Shown here: one piece after another, positions 8,010 through 15,373 of the stretch
Layout: each line of letters opens with the position of its first letter
Numbering within the stretch: position 1 is the stretch's first letter
NCBI GenBank assembly: GCA_964569055.1
Contig: CAZMSZ010000130.1
Span: 1 to 18,248 of the forward strand
Length of the DNA: 18,248 bases
Source of the DNA: JAWLGW01 sp964569055
GTDB taxonomy: Bacteria > Planctomycetota > J058
Reading direction: 5' to 3'
The notes under the pieces: model-generated
Told to the model about the DNA's origin: nothing
The model's database searches: none
Seen by the model: the letters and a program-made list of their open reading frames with translations, nothing else
Made by a program: the position numbers and the translations under genes

Positions 8010-8032
8010 GAGATTCGCCGGAGGCGAATCTC
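8010..8032 (+). terminator. Hairpin after the sigma-54 activator (GAGATTCGC family, copy 1)
   Basis: A perfect 10-bp stem gagattcgcc / ggcgaatctc with loop gga, starting two bases after the stop. A second small hairpin (gggga-gac-tcccc, 8035-8047) follows. The same stem recurs at 8237-8261 and, with one mismatch, at 8497-8517, so this is also a local repeat family. Confidence 0.55.
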
Positions 8033-8181
8033 ACGGGGAGACTCCCCACGGCGAGGGGGATCTCGCGCGCAGCGTGCGGCTCGTCGAGCGTCGCGGGCCG
8101 AGTTGCAGCGGGTACGGCTCTCGCTCACTGAGCTTCGGTTGTTTGGCAGGCGCCAGGAGAGCTGATCTCCTCCCTGCGATT

Positions 8182-8226
8182 CCCCCCCGGCCCCGAGTCC
8201 CTCCCCCCCCTCGGGCCGGGGGGGGG
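8182..8226. repeat. C-run/G-run inverted repeat
   Basis: ccccccc-ggccccgag (8182-8197) pairs with tcgggcc followed by a G-run (8211-8226), with one bulged C. The loop is tccctcccccccc. The G-run could also form a quadruplex on the + strand. Homopolymer length here may be affected by sequencing error. Confidence 0.5.
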
Positions 8227-8236
8227 TCACCTCGCG

Positions 8237-8261
8237 CGAGATTCGCTTGAAGCGAATCTCG
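8237..8261. repeat. GAGATTCGC-family hairpin, copy 2
   Basis: cgagattcgctt and aagcgaatctcg are perfect 12-base reverse complements with one base between. It is almost a full palindrome and shares its stem with copies at 8010-8032 and 8497-8517. Confidence 0.6.
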
Positions 8262-8330
8262 GATGGGCGCCTCCTGAGAGGCGGGCCGGGACGGCGCAAG
8301 GTTCTAGAAGCAGGCGAGCGCTTCGACCAG

Positions 8331-8424
8331 CGCCCCGGGCGAGAGGTCTTGGCGGAGGCCAGGCGCTTCGACCCGGGGCGACCGCCCGAGCGGCTCGCCC
8401 CGAACCAACCTCTCGCCCGGGGCG
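8331..8424. repeat. 17-bp perfect inverted repeat around a 60-base loop
   Basis: cgccccgggcgagaggt (8331-8347) is the exact reverse complement of 8408-8424. The loop holds direct repeats of sequence that also lies just outside the arms. A long-stem RNA or a protein-binding array are both possible. Confidence 0.6.
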
Positions 8425-8496
8425 ACCGTCCAAGCGGTTGCGACCTCCTGTACCTGCGGGTCCGACCCCGTCCGGTCACACACGGGCCGCCCCACC

Positions 8497-8517
8497 GAGA
8501 TGCGCGCAGCGAATCTC
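8497..8517. repeat. GAGATTCGC-family hairpin, copy 3
   Basis: gagatgcgc (8497-8505) and gcgaatctc (8509-8517) form a 9-bp stem with one mismatch and loop gca. Its presence argues against the ATG at 8500 being the start of the next gene. Confidence 0.5.
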
Positions 8518-8568
8518 CGCGGTCTCCAGCTTGCGTGTCGTTCGCCGCGCGGCGGAGGCGCCTGGTTC

Positions 8569-9966
8569 GTGACGAACGAGATGCAGCTGGCGCTCGCGGG
8601 GTTCGGGCCGCTGGCGTTCGCGTTGTTCATGCTGCTGCCGGTGCGGCGCGCGGCCCTCGCCTCGTTCGTGCTCGGGTGGTTGTTCTTGCCGCAGGTGCGG
8701 GTCGAAGTGCCGGGGGTGCTGCCGGACCTCGATCGGTACGTGGTGCTGAACGTCTCGACGCTGGCCGCGATGGGCGTGCTGGCGCCGGCGCACTTCGCGC
8801 GGCTCCGGCCGCGGCTCGCGGACTTGCCGGCGATCGTGTGGTGCCTGTGCCCGATCGTGACCTCGATCAGCAACGCGCTCGGGCTGTACGACGGGCTCTC
8901 GGGGGCGTTCGACCGCACGCTCCACTGGGGGCTGCCCTACCTGATCGCGCGCGTCGCGCTCGGCGACGCGCAGGGGCTGCGGCTGCTCGTCATGACGCTG
9001 TTCGTGGGCGGGCTGCTCTACGTGCCGTTCTGCTTGTACGAGGTGCGGATGAGCCCGCAGCTCCACAAGATCTTCTACGGGTGGCACCAGCACTCGTTCG
9101 CGCAGACGTATCGCCTGGGCGGGTTCCGGCCGACGGTGTTCTTGCAGCACGGGCTGGCGGTCGGGATGTGGATGAGCGCGGCCACCCTGGCGGGGGTGTG
9201 GCTGTGGCGGACGGGGGCCGCGCGGATCCACGGCGTGATCATGCCGTGGCTGGTGTCGGTCCTGTTCGTGACGACCGTGCTCTGCAAGTCGCTCGGCTCG
9301 CTCCTGCTGCTCGCCGGGGGCCTGGGCGCGCTGTGGGTGGCGCGTCGGCTGGGGAGCGCGCTGCCGGTCCTGGCGCTGACGTTCATTCCGCCGATCTACG
9401 TGGTCGCCCGCGTGAGCGACGCGTGGACGGGGGAGGACTTCGTCCAGCTGATCGACGAGTACGCCGGCCCGGAGCGGGCCCAGTCGGTGCAGTTCCGGCT
9501 CGACAACGAGGTGCTCCTGCGGGACCGCGCGCTGGAGCGGCCGCTCCTGGGCTGGGGCGGCTGGGGGCGCAACCGGGTCAAGGACGAGCGCGGGCGCGAC
9601 CAGACCACGATCGACGGCTACTGGATCAGCGTGCTGGGCGAGAACGGCTTCGTGGGGCTGCTCGCGTTCGGCGCCATGTTGCTGGCGCCGGTGTGGCTGG
9701 TCGGGCTGAGCGGCGGGTCGGCCCCCTGGCGCGACCCGCGCGCGGCGCCGGCGGGCCTGCTCGCCGCGTTCCTGGCGCTCTACGCGATCGATGGGCTGCT
9801 GAACGCCATGTTCAACCCGTTCATCGCGCTGACCGCGGGGGCGGTCTCGGGCCTGTGGGCGGAGGGCGGGCGGACGCGGTCGGCGAGGCGGCGGCGCGCC
9901 GCCGCGGCGCCAGCGCCGGCGGTCCTCGCCGGGGTGGGCCCGCCCTCGCCGGCCGAGCCCCGCTGA
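8569..9966 (+). CDS. O-antigen ligase/polymerase-like polytopic membrane protein (Wzy/WaaL type)
   Basis: 465 aa from the GTG at 8569, chosen because ggagg lies 10 bases upstream and the first membrane segment follows directly. An ATG at 8500 would add 23 polar residues and sits in a repeat hairpin. About ten hydrophobic segments span residues 5-430. A polar loop of about 75 residues (282-356) contains the family-like stretch RAQSVQFRLDNE (303-314), then ERPLLGWGGWGR (323-334) and DGYWISVLGENGFVGL (349-364). This matches the O-antigen ligase/Wzy layout of membrane helices with one large external loop near the C-terminus. It probably polymerises or transfers a surface polysaccharide in the inner membrane. 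No glycosyltransferase neighbours are present to confirm this. The stop is one base from the convergent pgeF stop. Confidence 0.75.
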   Translation: MTNEMQLALAGFGPLAFALFMLLPVRRAALASFVLGWLFLPQVRVEVPGVLPDLDRYVVLNVSTLAAMGVLAPAHFARLRPRLADLPAIVWCLCPIVTSISNALGLYDGLSGAFDRTLHWGLPYLIARVALGDAQGLRLLVMTLFVGGLLYVPFCLYEVRMSPQLHKIFYGWHQHSFAQTYRLGGFRPTVFLQHGLAVGMWMSAATLAGVWLWRTGAARIHGVIMPWLVSVLFVTTVLCKSLGSLLLLAGGLGALWVARRLGSALPVLALTFIPPIYVVARVSDAWTGEDFVQLIDEYAGPERAQSVQFRLDNEVLLRDRALERPLLGWGGWGRNRVKDERGRDQTTIDGYWISVLGENGFVGLLAFGAMLLAPVWLVGLSGGSAPWRDPRAAPAGLLAAFLALYAIDGLLNAMFNPFIALTAGAVSGLWAEGGRTRSARRRRAAAAPAPAVLAGVGPPSPAEPR

Positions 9967-9967
9967 C

Positions 9968-10735
9968 CTACGCGGCGAGCGCGATCACCCCGGCCTGCCG
10001 GCCGGTCGCGTCGCCCTCGGCGCGGTGCGAGAAGAAGCGTGGGTCGCTGGCGGTGCAGCCACGGGTCCGCTCGATCGCGCTGACCCCAGCCCGCTCGAGC
10101 TGCTCGGCCACGGCCTCGCCGAGGTCGACTCGCGCGCGCCCCTGCGGGCCGCGCTGGCAGAACCGCGCCGCGGTCAGGCCGGCGGCCGCGAGCGCCTCGA
10201 CCACCTCCTCGCCGACCTCGTAGGCGTCCCGGGAGATGTGCGGCCCGATCGCCGCCACCAGCTCGCCGGCCGAGGCGCCGGTCGCCTCGCGCAGCGCGGC
10301 GACCGCCGCCGGGACGACCCCCTGGGCCGTCCCGCGCCACCCCGAGTGCACCGCCGCGACCCCGCCGGGCGCGGACAGGAGGACCGGTACGCAGTCGGCG
10401 ACGCGCACCGCCAGCACCACCCCCGGCTGCGTCGTCACGGCGGCGTCCGCCGCCGCCAGCGTCGTGAGCGCCCCGCCCGGCGCCTCGACCCGCACCACCG
10501 CGCGCCCGTGGACCTGCTCGAGCAGCGCCAGCCGCTCGCTCGTCCAGCCCGGGTCGAGCGCCCGGACCACGCGGGCCCAGTTCTCCTCGAGGTCGCCCGT
10601 CCGTTCGCCCGGCCGCCTGGCGAGGTTCAGGCTGGCCAGCGGTCCGCGCGATACGCCGCCCACCTTGCAGGTGAAGCCGGCGCGCACGCCGCGCCGCTCG
10701 AGCGCGCGGATCGGGAGGAGGGGGGCGAGGCTCAT
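9968..10735 (-). CDS. pgeF: PgeF/YfiH family purine nucleoside phosphorylase (polyphenol oxidase-like, laccase-domain)
   Basis: 255 aa, normal for the family. The metal and catalytic residues are in place: His76 in LLEQVHG, Cys115 in VADCVPVLL, His130 in AVHSGWRGTAQG. GPHISRDAYEVG (165-175) and the C-terminal CTASDPRFFSHRAEG...GRQAGVIAL (227-253) are also diagnostic. Characterised members cleave adenosine and inosine with phosphate and can remove mis-incorporated serine from a cell-wall precursor; older annotation calls them multicopper polyphenol oxidases. The ATG at 10735 has agagaggg seven or so bases upstream. It follows the E1 gene on the same strand after a 38-base gap and is probably its operon partner. 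Its stop is separated by one base from the stop of the membrane-protein gene on the other strand, leaving no room for a terminator outside coding sequence. Confidence 0.93.
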   Translation of the reverse strand: MSLAPLLPIRALERRGVRAGFTCKVGGVSRGPLASLNLARRPGERTGDLEENWARVVRALDPGWTSERLALLEQVHGRAVVRVEAPGGALTTLAAADAAVTTQPGVVLAVRVADCVPVLLSAPGGVAAVHSGWRGTAQGVVPAAVAALREATGASAGELVAAIGPHISRDAYEVGEEVVEALAAAGLTAARFCQRGPQGRARVDLGEAVAEQLERAGVSAIERTRGCTASDPRFFSHRAEGDATGRQAGVIALAA

Positions 10736-10773
10736 GCCCTCTCTTCGGTCCGCGGGCGGGCCCGACTTGCGCG

Positions 10774-12969
10774 CTACGCGAGATGGAGCGGCTGCTCGAC
10801 CAGCTCGCGCGCGGCGAGCTCGATCTCCTCCTGGCTGGGCATGACCCGCTCCATGGCGGGGCCGAGCGGAATGTAGGTGTCGTGCCCGGCCAGGAGGGCG
10901 CCGCGGACCTGCGCGCCGCAGCGCTCCGCGATCGCGGCCAAGATCGCCTCGCCCGGGCCGCCGGCGCGGCGGCACTCGTCCACCACGAGCAGCCGGCCGG
11001 TGGCGCGGGCGTGGAGCTCGACCAGGGACAGGTCGAGCGGCGCGAGCCAGCGGAGGTCGATCACGCGGGCCTGCACGCCCTCGCGGGCCAGGACCTCGGC
11101 GGCGCGGAGCGAGCGGTACAGGCCGTTGGCGTAGCTGACGATCGTGACGTCGCCCGCCTCCTCGCGGTAGACGCGCCCCTGCCCGAGCGGGGTCGCCTCC
11201 CCCTCGGCCGGGTAGTCCGACAGCCACAGGCCGTCCCCGTCCTGGTGCAGGTCCTTGGTCATGTAGAGCGCGATCGGCTCGAGGAACGCCACCACGCGCC
11301 CGTCCACGGCCGCCAGCGACAGGCAGGTGCGCAGCATGCGGACCGCCTCGTCACCGCGGGCGGGCGCCGCGATCACCAGGCCCGGGACGTCGCGCAGCAC
11401 CGCCACGCTGTTGTCGTTGTGGAAGTGGCCCCCGAACCCCTTCTGGTAGCCGAAGGACGCGATCCGCACGACCATCGGGTTCCTGAACTGGTCCTGGCTG
11501 AAGAACTGGAGCGAGCAGGCCTCGCCGCGGACCTGGTCCTCGGCGTTGTGGAGGTAGGCGAGGTACTGGATCTCGGGCAGCGGGAGGAAGCCGAGGTGCG
11601 CGGCGCCGATCGCCAGGCCGAGGATCCCCTGCTCGTCGAGCAGGGTGTTGAACACGCGCCCCGGCCCGTAGGTCTGCCACAGGCGCGTGGTCACGTGGTA
11701 CACGCCGCCCTTGCGGGCCACGTCCTCCCCGAACACCAGCGCCTGGGGATACTTCGCGAGCGCCTCGTGGAGCCCTCGGTTGATCATGGCCGCCATGTGG
11801 CGCTGGCGGCCCACGGCCTGGCGCGGCTCGTAGCCGCACGAGCGCTCCGCCTCCGCCTTCACCGCGCCGGGGCTGAAGGGGGCGAGCGACCGCATCACCT
11901 CGGCGGCGCTCTCCAGCTTCGCGAGCCCGACCAGCGCCTCGGCCTCGCGGTCGACGCGGGCGCGCACGGCGTCGTGCAGCGCCAGCAGCTCCTCGCCGCT
12001 GCGCAGCCCGCGCCGCAGGATGTGCCGCGCGGTGAGCCGCAGCGGGTCGCGCGCCTCGCCGGCCTCGATCTCCTGGAACGTGCGGTACTCCTGCTCGATG
12101 TCGCTCCCGGCGTGACCCAGCAGGCGCGTGACCGAGAGGTGCAGGAACACCGGCCGCCGCTCGCTGCGCACGAGGTGCAGCGCGTAGTTGGCCTTGCGGT
12201 AGGCGTCGATCACGTCGAGCCCGTCGGCCGCCACGTACTCGATCCCGGGGCGCCCGCGCATGCAGGTCTCGATCCAGCCCGGCGGGGTCGGCACGCTGAT
12301 CCCGAGCCCGTTGTCCTCGCACACGAACAGGATCGGCACCGGGAGCCGCTGGTAGGCCGTCCACGAGGCGGTGTTGAAGGCGCCCTGCGCCGTGCTGTGG
12401 TTGACCGACGCGTCGCCGAACGAGCAGATCACGATGCTGTCGCGCGGCACCGGCAGGCGCAGCTTGAGGCGGTGCCCGCGGTCGATCGCCAGGGCGGCGC
12501 CGACCGCCTTGGGGAGGTGCGAGGCGATCGTGCTCGTCTGCGGGGGCACCCAGCCGGCGGCGCTGCCCCACACCTTGTGGCGCCCGCCCGAGACCGGGTC
12601 GTCCGCCAGGGCCATGACGCCGAGCAGCGTGTCCCGCACGAAGTCGGCCTCCGGCACCTGCCGCAGCCGCTGCGCCATCAGCGCGCCGCTGCGGTAGTGG
12701 AGGAACGCGGGGTCGGTGCTGCGGGTGAGCTCGCCCAGCACGACGTTCCCCTCGTGGCCGCTGCTCGAGATCGTGTAGTAGGAGAGGTCGCGCGCGCGCA
12801 GCCGTCGCGCGGCCAGGTCGACGTGGCGCGAGAGCAGCTGCGCCTCGAACAGCTCGACGAGCTTGTCGGGCGCGCAGGGGAGCGGGGCCTCGGGGATCGG
12901 CTGGTCGTCGCCGCCGGCGGCGAGGAAGTCCCGGAGGCGCTGCTCGACGAGTTGCGTGCGGTCGCTCAT
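10774..12969 (-). CDS. Fused E1 alpha/beta 2-oxoacid dehydrogenase (branched-chain 2-oxoacid dehydrogenase-like)
   Basis: 731 aa, a single-chain fusion of both E1 subunits. The alpha part is about residues 35-345: SGHEG (70-74), the thiamine-diphosphate motif GDASVN...CEDN (185-220), and TRLLGHAGSDIEQEYR (281-296), which resembles the conserved loop of branched-chain E1 alpha. The beta part is about 392-725: FGEDVARKGGVY (413-424), NTLLDEQGILG (441-451), PEIQYLAYLHNAEDQ (465-479), then the transketolase C-terminal domain. It should decarboxylate a branched-chain or related 2-oxoacid and acylate an E2 lipoyl domain. No E2 or E3 gene is nearby. The ATG at 12969 has ggaggg 12 bases upstream; a TTG at 12978 lies too close to that site. 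That site can pair with an upstream ccctcc (see separate entry). pgeF follows after 38 bases. Confidence 0.92.
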   Translation of the reverse strand: MSDRTQLVEQRLRDFLAAGGDDQPIPEAPLPCAPDKLVELFEAQLLSRHVDLAARRLRARDLSYYTISSSGHEGNVVLGELTRSTDPAFLHYRSGALMAQRLRQVPEADFVRDTLLGVMALADDPVSGGRHKVWGSAAGWVPPQTSTIASHLPKAVGAALAIDRGHRLKLRLPVPRDSIVICSFGDASVNHSTAQGAFNTASWTAYQRLPVPILFVCEDNGLGISVPTPPGWIETCMRGRPGIEYVAADGLDVIDAYRKANYALHLVRSERRPVFLHLSVTRLLGHAGSDIEQEYRTFQEIEAGEARDPLRLTARHILRRGLRSGEELLALHDAVRARVDREAEALVGLAKLESAAEVMRSLAPFSPGAVKAEAERSCGYEPRQAVGRQRHMAAMINRGLHEALAKYPQALVFGEDVARKGGVYHVTTRLWQTYGPGRVFNTLLDEQGILGLAIGAAHLGFLPLPEIQYLAYLHNAEDQVRGEACSLQFFSQDQFRNPMVVRIASFGYQKGFGGHFHNDNSVAVLRDVPGLVIAAPARGDEAVRMLRTCLSLAAVDGRVVAFLEPIALYMTKDLHQDGDGLWLSDYPAEGEATPLGQGRVYREEAGDVTIVSYANGLYRSLRAAEVLAREGVQARVIDLRWLAPLDLSLVELHARATGRLLVVDECRRAGGPGEAILAAIAERCGAQVRGALLAGHDTYIPLGPAMERVMPSQEEIELAARELVEQPLHLA

Positions 12970-12981
12970 GGCCGGCAAGCT

Positions 12982-12997
12982 CCCTCCGCCGGGAGGG
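12982..12997 (-). promoter_or_regulatory. Hairpin covering the ribosome-binding site of the fused E1 gene
   Basis: On the - strand, ccctcc (12997-12992), loop cggc and ggaggg (12987-12982) form a perfect 6-bp stem that includes the likely Shine-Dalgarno sequence, 12 bases before the ATG. This could lower or regulate translation. A perfect TTGACA (13006-13001) lies just upstream, but no good -10 is found 16-18 bases after it. Confidence 0.4.
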
Positions 12998-13047
12998 TCC
13001 TGTCAAGGGGCGAGGAGTGTGGAGTGGAAGGAGACGACGAGGAGAGC

Positions 13048-13103
13048 AAGGCAACACGGGATATCAACAGCGAATACCAATTGAAATCCCAGAATGGCTG
13101 TCG
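13048..13103 (-). repeat. Dispersed repeat copy C, upstream of the fused E1 gene
   Basis: Gapless match to copy B (4862-4917) at 45 of 56 positions, in the same orientation relative to the gene ahead. It ends 78 bases before the E1 start codon (copy B: 84 bases before the STAS start). Unlike A/B it has no inverted partner. The pyrimidine-rich tail after it (13047 down to about 13020) resembles the tail of copy A (4749 down to about 4725). Confidence 0.75.
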
Positions 13104-13115
13104 CTGGTGTGAGCC

Positions 13116-13183
13116 CGCCTCGGTCGAACGGGTGTGAGCTCCCGTGGGTGGCTCGGAAGAGCGCTTCGGCTTCGCCCGAGGCG
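13116..13183. terminator. Inverted repeat downstream of the GAF histidine kinase gene
   Basis: cgcctcggtcgaa (13116-13128) and ttcgcccgaggcg (13171-13183) pair at 12 of 13 positions around a 42-base loop. It begins 23 bases past the kinase stop (13206) on the - strand. It may end that transcript; the long loop makes this weak. Confidence 0.3.
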
Positions 13184-13205
13184 CAGCCAGTCGGACTCGG
13201 AGTCG

Positions 13206-14999
13206 TTACGCGGCGGCGCTGGCGGCGGGGGCGGCGGGGGCGCAGCGCGGGAGGGTGACCTGGAAGGTCGAGCCCTCGCCGGGCGCGCTCTCCACGGTCA
13301 CGGCGCCGCCGAGGGCGTCCACGATCCCGCGGACGATGTAGAGCCCCAGGCCCAGGCCGCCGATCTGTCCGGTCGGGACGGCGCGCTCGTAGGGTCGGAA
13401 CAGCCGCGCGAGCTGCTGCGGCTCGATCCCGATCCCGTGGTCGCGCACGCGCAGGCGGGCCTCGTCCGGGCCTCCCCGCAGCTCGACCTCGATCGGGCGG
13501 CCTGCGCCGAACTTCAGCGCGTTGGTGAGCAGGTTGGTGACGACCTGCCCGAGCCGGCTGCGGTCCCAGCGGCCGGTCAGGTGCTCGGGGCAGTCGAGGG
13601 TGAGGGGGCAGCCGGCGCGCACGAGGTCGGGCTCGAGCTGCTGGATCACGCCGCGGACCACCTCGCACAGGTCGACGTCCTCGAGCTCCAAGGGCAGGCG
13701 CCCCGCGCGGATCCGGGTGATGCTGAGCAGCTCGCTCACGAGCTGCGTCAGGCGGTCGACCTGGCGCTGCAGCAGCTCGTTGGCGCGCGCGATGGCCTCG
13801 GGCGGGAGGGCGTGGCGGTCACGCGCCAGCGTCTGGACCGCGAGCTTGAGCGAGGTGATCGGGGTGTAGAGCTCGTGCGATGCGATCGAGAGGAACTCGT
13901 CGCGCGCGGCCACGGCGTCCTGCGCCTGGCGATAGAGCCGCGCGTTGTCGATGGCGATCGCGGCGCGGTCGCCCAGCTCGCGGGCGAGGTCGAGGTCGTG
14001 CTCGCCGTAGGGGCGGCGCGCCCGCCCGATCCCGAGGGTCAGCGCGCCGATCCGCTGCGCGTGCGCCACCAGCGGCACCGCCAGGATCGAGGACGTGCCG
14101 AGCTCGGCCAAGAAGCGCGCCTCCTCCTCGCCCGTCACCGCGCGGAGCTGCTCGGGCGCGATCCGCGGGAGGAGGAGCGGCTCGCCCGTCTCGAGCACGA
14201 CCGCCCGCGGCGGTCGGGCGCGCACCCGGGGATGGCGCGCGCGCTCCAGCAGAGACGCGGACAGGGCGGGGTCGACGTGCGCGGCGGCGAGGCACCGCAG
14301 CTCGCCCTCCTCGAGCACGTCGATCGTGCACCAGTCGGCGATCTCGGGCACCGCCAGGCCCGCCAGCCGGGCGGGGATCTGCCCCACGTCGAGCACCTCG
14401 CTCAGCGCGGCCGTGGCGCGCGCCAGGAACCGGGCGCGCCGCGCGGTGTCCTCGGCCGCGTCGCGCTGGCGCGCCTCGAGCGCGGTCGCGACCACCTGCC
14501 CGACGGCCGTCGCGAACTCGACCTCGTCGGACCTCCACGCGCGCGGGCCGCCGACGTGCTCGTGGCACAGCACGCCGACCACGGCGCCGCGCGACCAGAC
14601 GGGGACGTCGAGCAGCGCGCCGATCCCCAGCCGCTCGATGTACTCGGCCAGCTCCCGCGTGCGCGGGTCGCGCGACACGTCCGGGACCGTGACCGCGCGC
14701 TGCTCCTGAAGAGCGCGCACGTAGGCGGGGACGGCGGCGCCCTCGAGGCAGGTCCCTGCCTCGAAGCGGCGCTCGCACGCGCTGTAGCTCTCCTCGCACG
14801 CGAGCCGCAGGGGGTCGCGCTCGAGCCACCAGAAGCCCACCCGCTCGACCTCGAGCGCGTCCGCGTCGATCCGGAGGATCTCCCGGAGGGCGCGCGCGAA
14901 CTCCGGCGTGGTGAGCGCGCCCAGCTCGAGGAGGGCACGCGTGCGCCGCGTCGACGCGTCTGCGTCTTCGCGCCCCTCGCTCGGCTGTGGCTCACCCAT
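13206..14999 (-). CDS. Soluble sensor histidine kinase with two GAF-like domains
   Basis: 597 aa. No membrane segment or signal peptide is seen, so it is cytoplasmic. Residues about 20-175 and 195-355 each look like a GAF domain (for example ALLDVPVWSRGAVVGVLCHEH and ILAVPLVAHAQRIGALTLGI, the usual final strands). The HisKA domain follows with the phospho-acceptor His375 in SHELYTP; the family usually has Arg where Tyr378 is here. The HATPase part has the N-box NLLTNALKF (489-497), G1 DHGIGI (520-525) and G2 GLGLGLYIV (548-556). It presumably senses a small intracellular ligand and phosphorylates an unlinked response regulator, since none is adjacent. The ATG at 14999 has a G-rich stretch (gggggcc) upstream; the open frame reaches 15191, but that part is Arg/Pro-rich and unlike the family. 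The C-terminus is an Ala/Pro tail. Confidence 0.9.
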   Translation of the reverse strand: MGEPQPSEGREDADASTRRTRALLELGALTTPEFARALREILRIDADALEVERVGFWWLERDPLRLACEESYSACERRFEAGTCLEGAAVPAYVRALQEQRAVTVPDVSRDPRTRELAEYIERLGIGALLDVPVWSRGAVVGVLCHEHVGGPRAWRSDEVEFATAVGQVVATALEARQRDAAEDTARRARFLARATAALSEVLDVGQIPARLAGLAVPEIADWCTIDVLEEGELRCLAAAHVDPALSASLLERARHPRVRARPPRAVVLETGEPLLLPRIAPEQLRAVTGEEEARFLAELGTSSILAVPLVAHAQRIGALTLGIGRARRPYGEHDLDLARELGDRAAIAIDNARLYRQAQDAVAARDEFLSIASHELYTPITSLKLAVQTLARDRHALPPEAIARANELLQRQVDRLTQLVSELLSITRIRAGRLPLELEDVDLCEVVRGVIQQLEPDLVRAGCPLTLDCPEHLTGRWDRSRLGQVVTNLLTNALKFGAGRPIEVELRGGPDEARLRVRDHGIGIEPQQLARLFRPYERAVPTGQIGGLGLGLYIVRGIVDALGGAVTVESAPGEGSTFQVTLPRCAPAAPAASAAA

Positions 15000-15373
15000 G
15001 AGGCCCCCACGGGACGTGACGACGGAAGCTGCCCAGGGCCGGGGCGGCCGCGCCGCGCTCCCCTCAGCGTACGACCCCCATGCAACCTTGCTCGTGCGAG
15101 GTCCAGCGTGCCCCGTGCGCCGACATGGTTGCGGAGGGCCGCGCCCAGCCTGGGCCGCGCGCGGCGCCGCCGCGTGATTCGGGGCCCGCACGCCGTCGCC
15201 GCGCCGCGCGTCGCCCGCCGCAACTCCGGGCGCGTCGCCTGGTTCGGCTCCCGAGCGTCGCCGGCCGGGCTGGGCGGGGTCCTCCCCCGGGAAGGGCGGC
15301 GGTCGCCACGAGCGGCGCCGCCGGCGCTGTGCCAGAATCGTGCGGCAGCGCGCTGCAGGAGAGGAGCCGTCCC
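15000..15373. other. Divergent intergenic region between the GAF kinase and a small exported protein
   Basis: No supported gene in 374 bases. It must hold promoters for both neighbours, but I found no convincing -35/-10 pair. A near-consensus -10 (cagaat, 15342-15347) lies about 27 bases before the ATG at 15374. A palindrome gcccag-c-ctgggc at 15143-15155 could be an operator. Confidence 0.35.

Larger units (their letters stand above)
8033..8568. other. Gene-free, hairpin-rich intergenic region
   Basis: No supported gene. Structure in order: a C-run/G-run hairpin at 8182-8226; the GAGATTCGC-family hairpin copy 2 at 8237-8261; a perfect 17-bp inverted repeat with arms 8331-8347 and 8408-8424; direct repeats inside and beside it (gcgcttcgacc near 8319 and 8363; cccggggcgaccg near 8372 and 8416); and hairpin copy 3 at 8497-8517. 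So many nested repeats suggest a structured RNA, a long regulatory leader of the downstream membrane-protein gene, or a REP cluster. I do not recognise any known riboswitch class in it. Confidence 0.5.

Noticed and set aside
5506..8049. Very long open frame on the - strand (847 codons)
   Set aside because: It is antisense to the GAPDH-like and sigma-54 activator genes, which have clear motifs. The translation is Arg/Ala/Glu-rich without domains, the usual shadow at this base composition.
8500..8568. ATG at 8500 as the start of the O-antigen-ligase-like gene
   Set aside because: It lies inside a repeat hairpin, lacks a good ribosome-binding site and adds polar residues before the first membrane segment; the GTG at 8569 has ggagg upstream.
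13001..13006. TTGACA as a full sigma-70 promoter for the E1 gene
   Set aside because: No acceptable -10 is found 16-18 bases downstream; the bases there belong to the ribosome-binding-site hairpin.
10783..13137. Long open frame on the + strand opposite the fused E1 gene
   Set aside because: The - strand reading is an unmistakable E1 with all motifs; the + strand reading is low-complexity.
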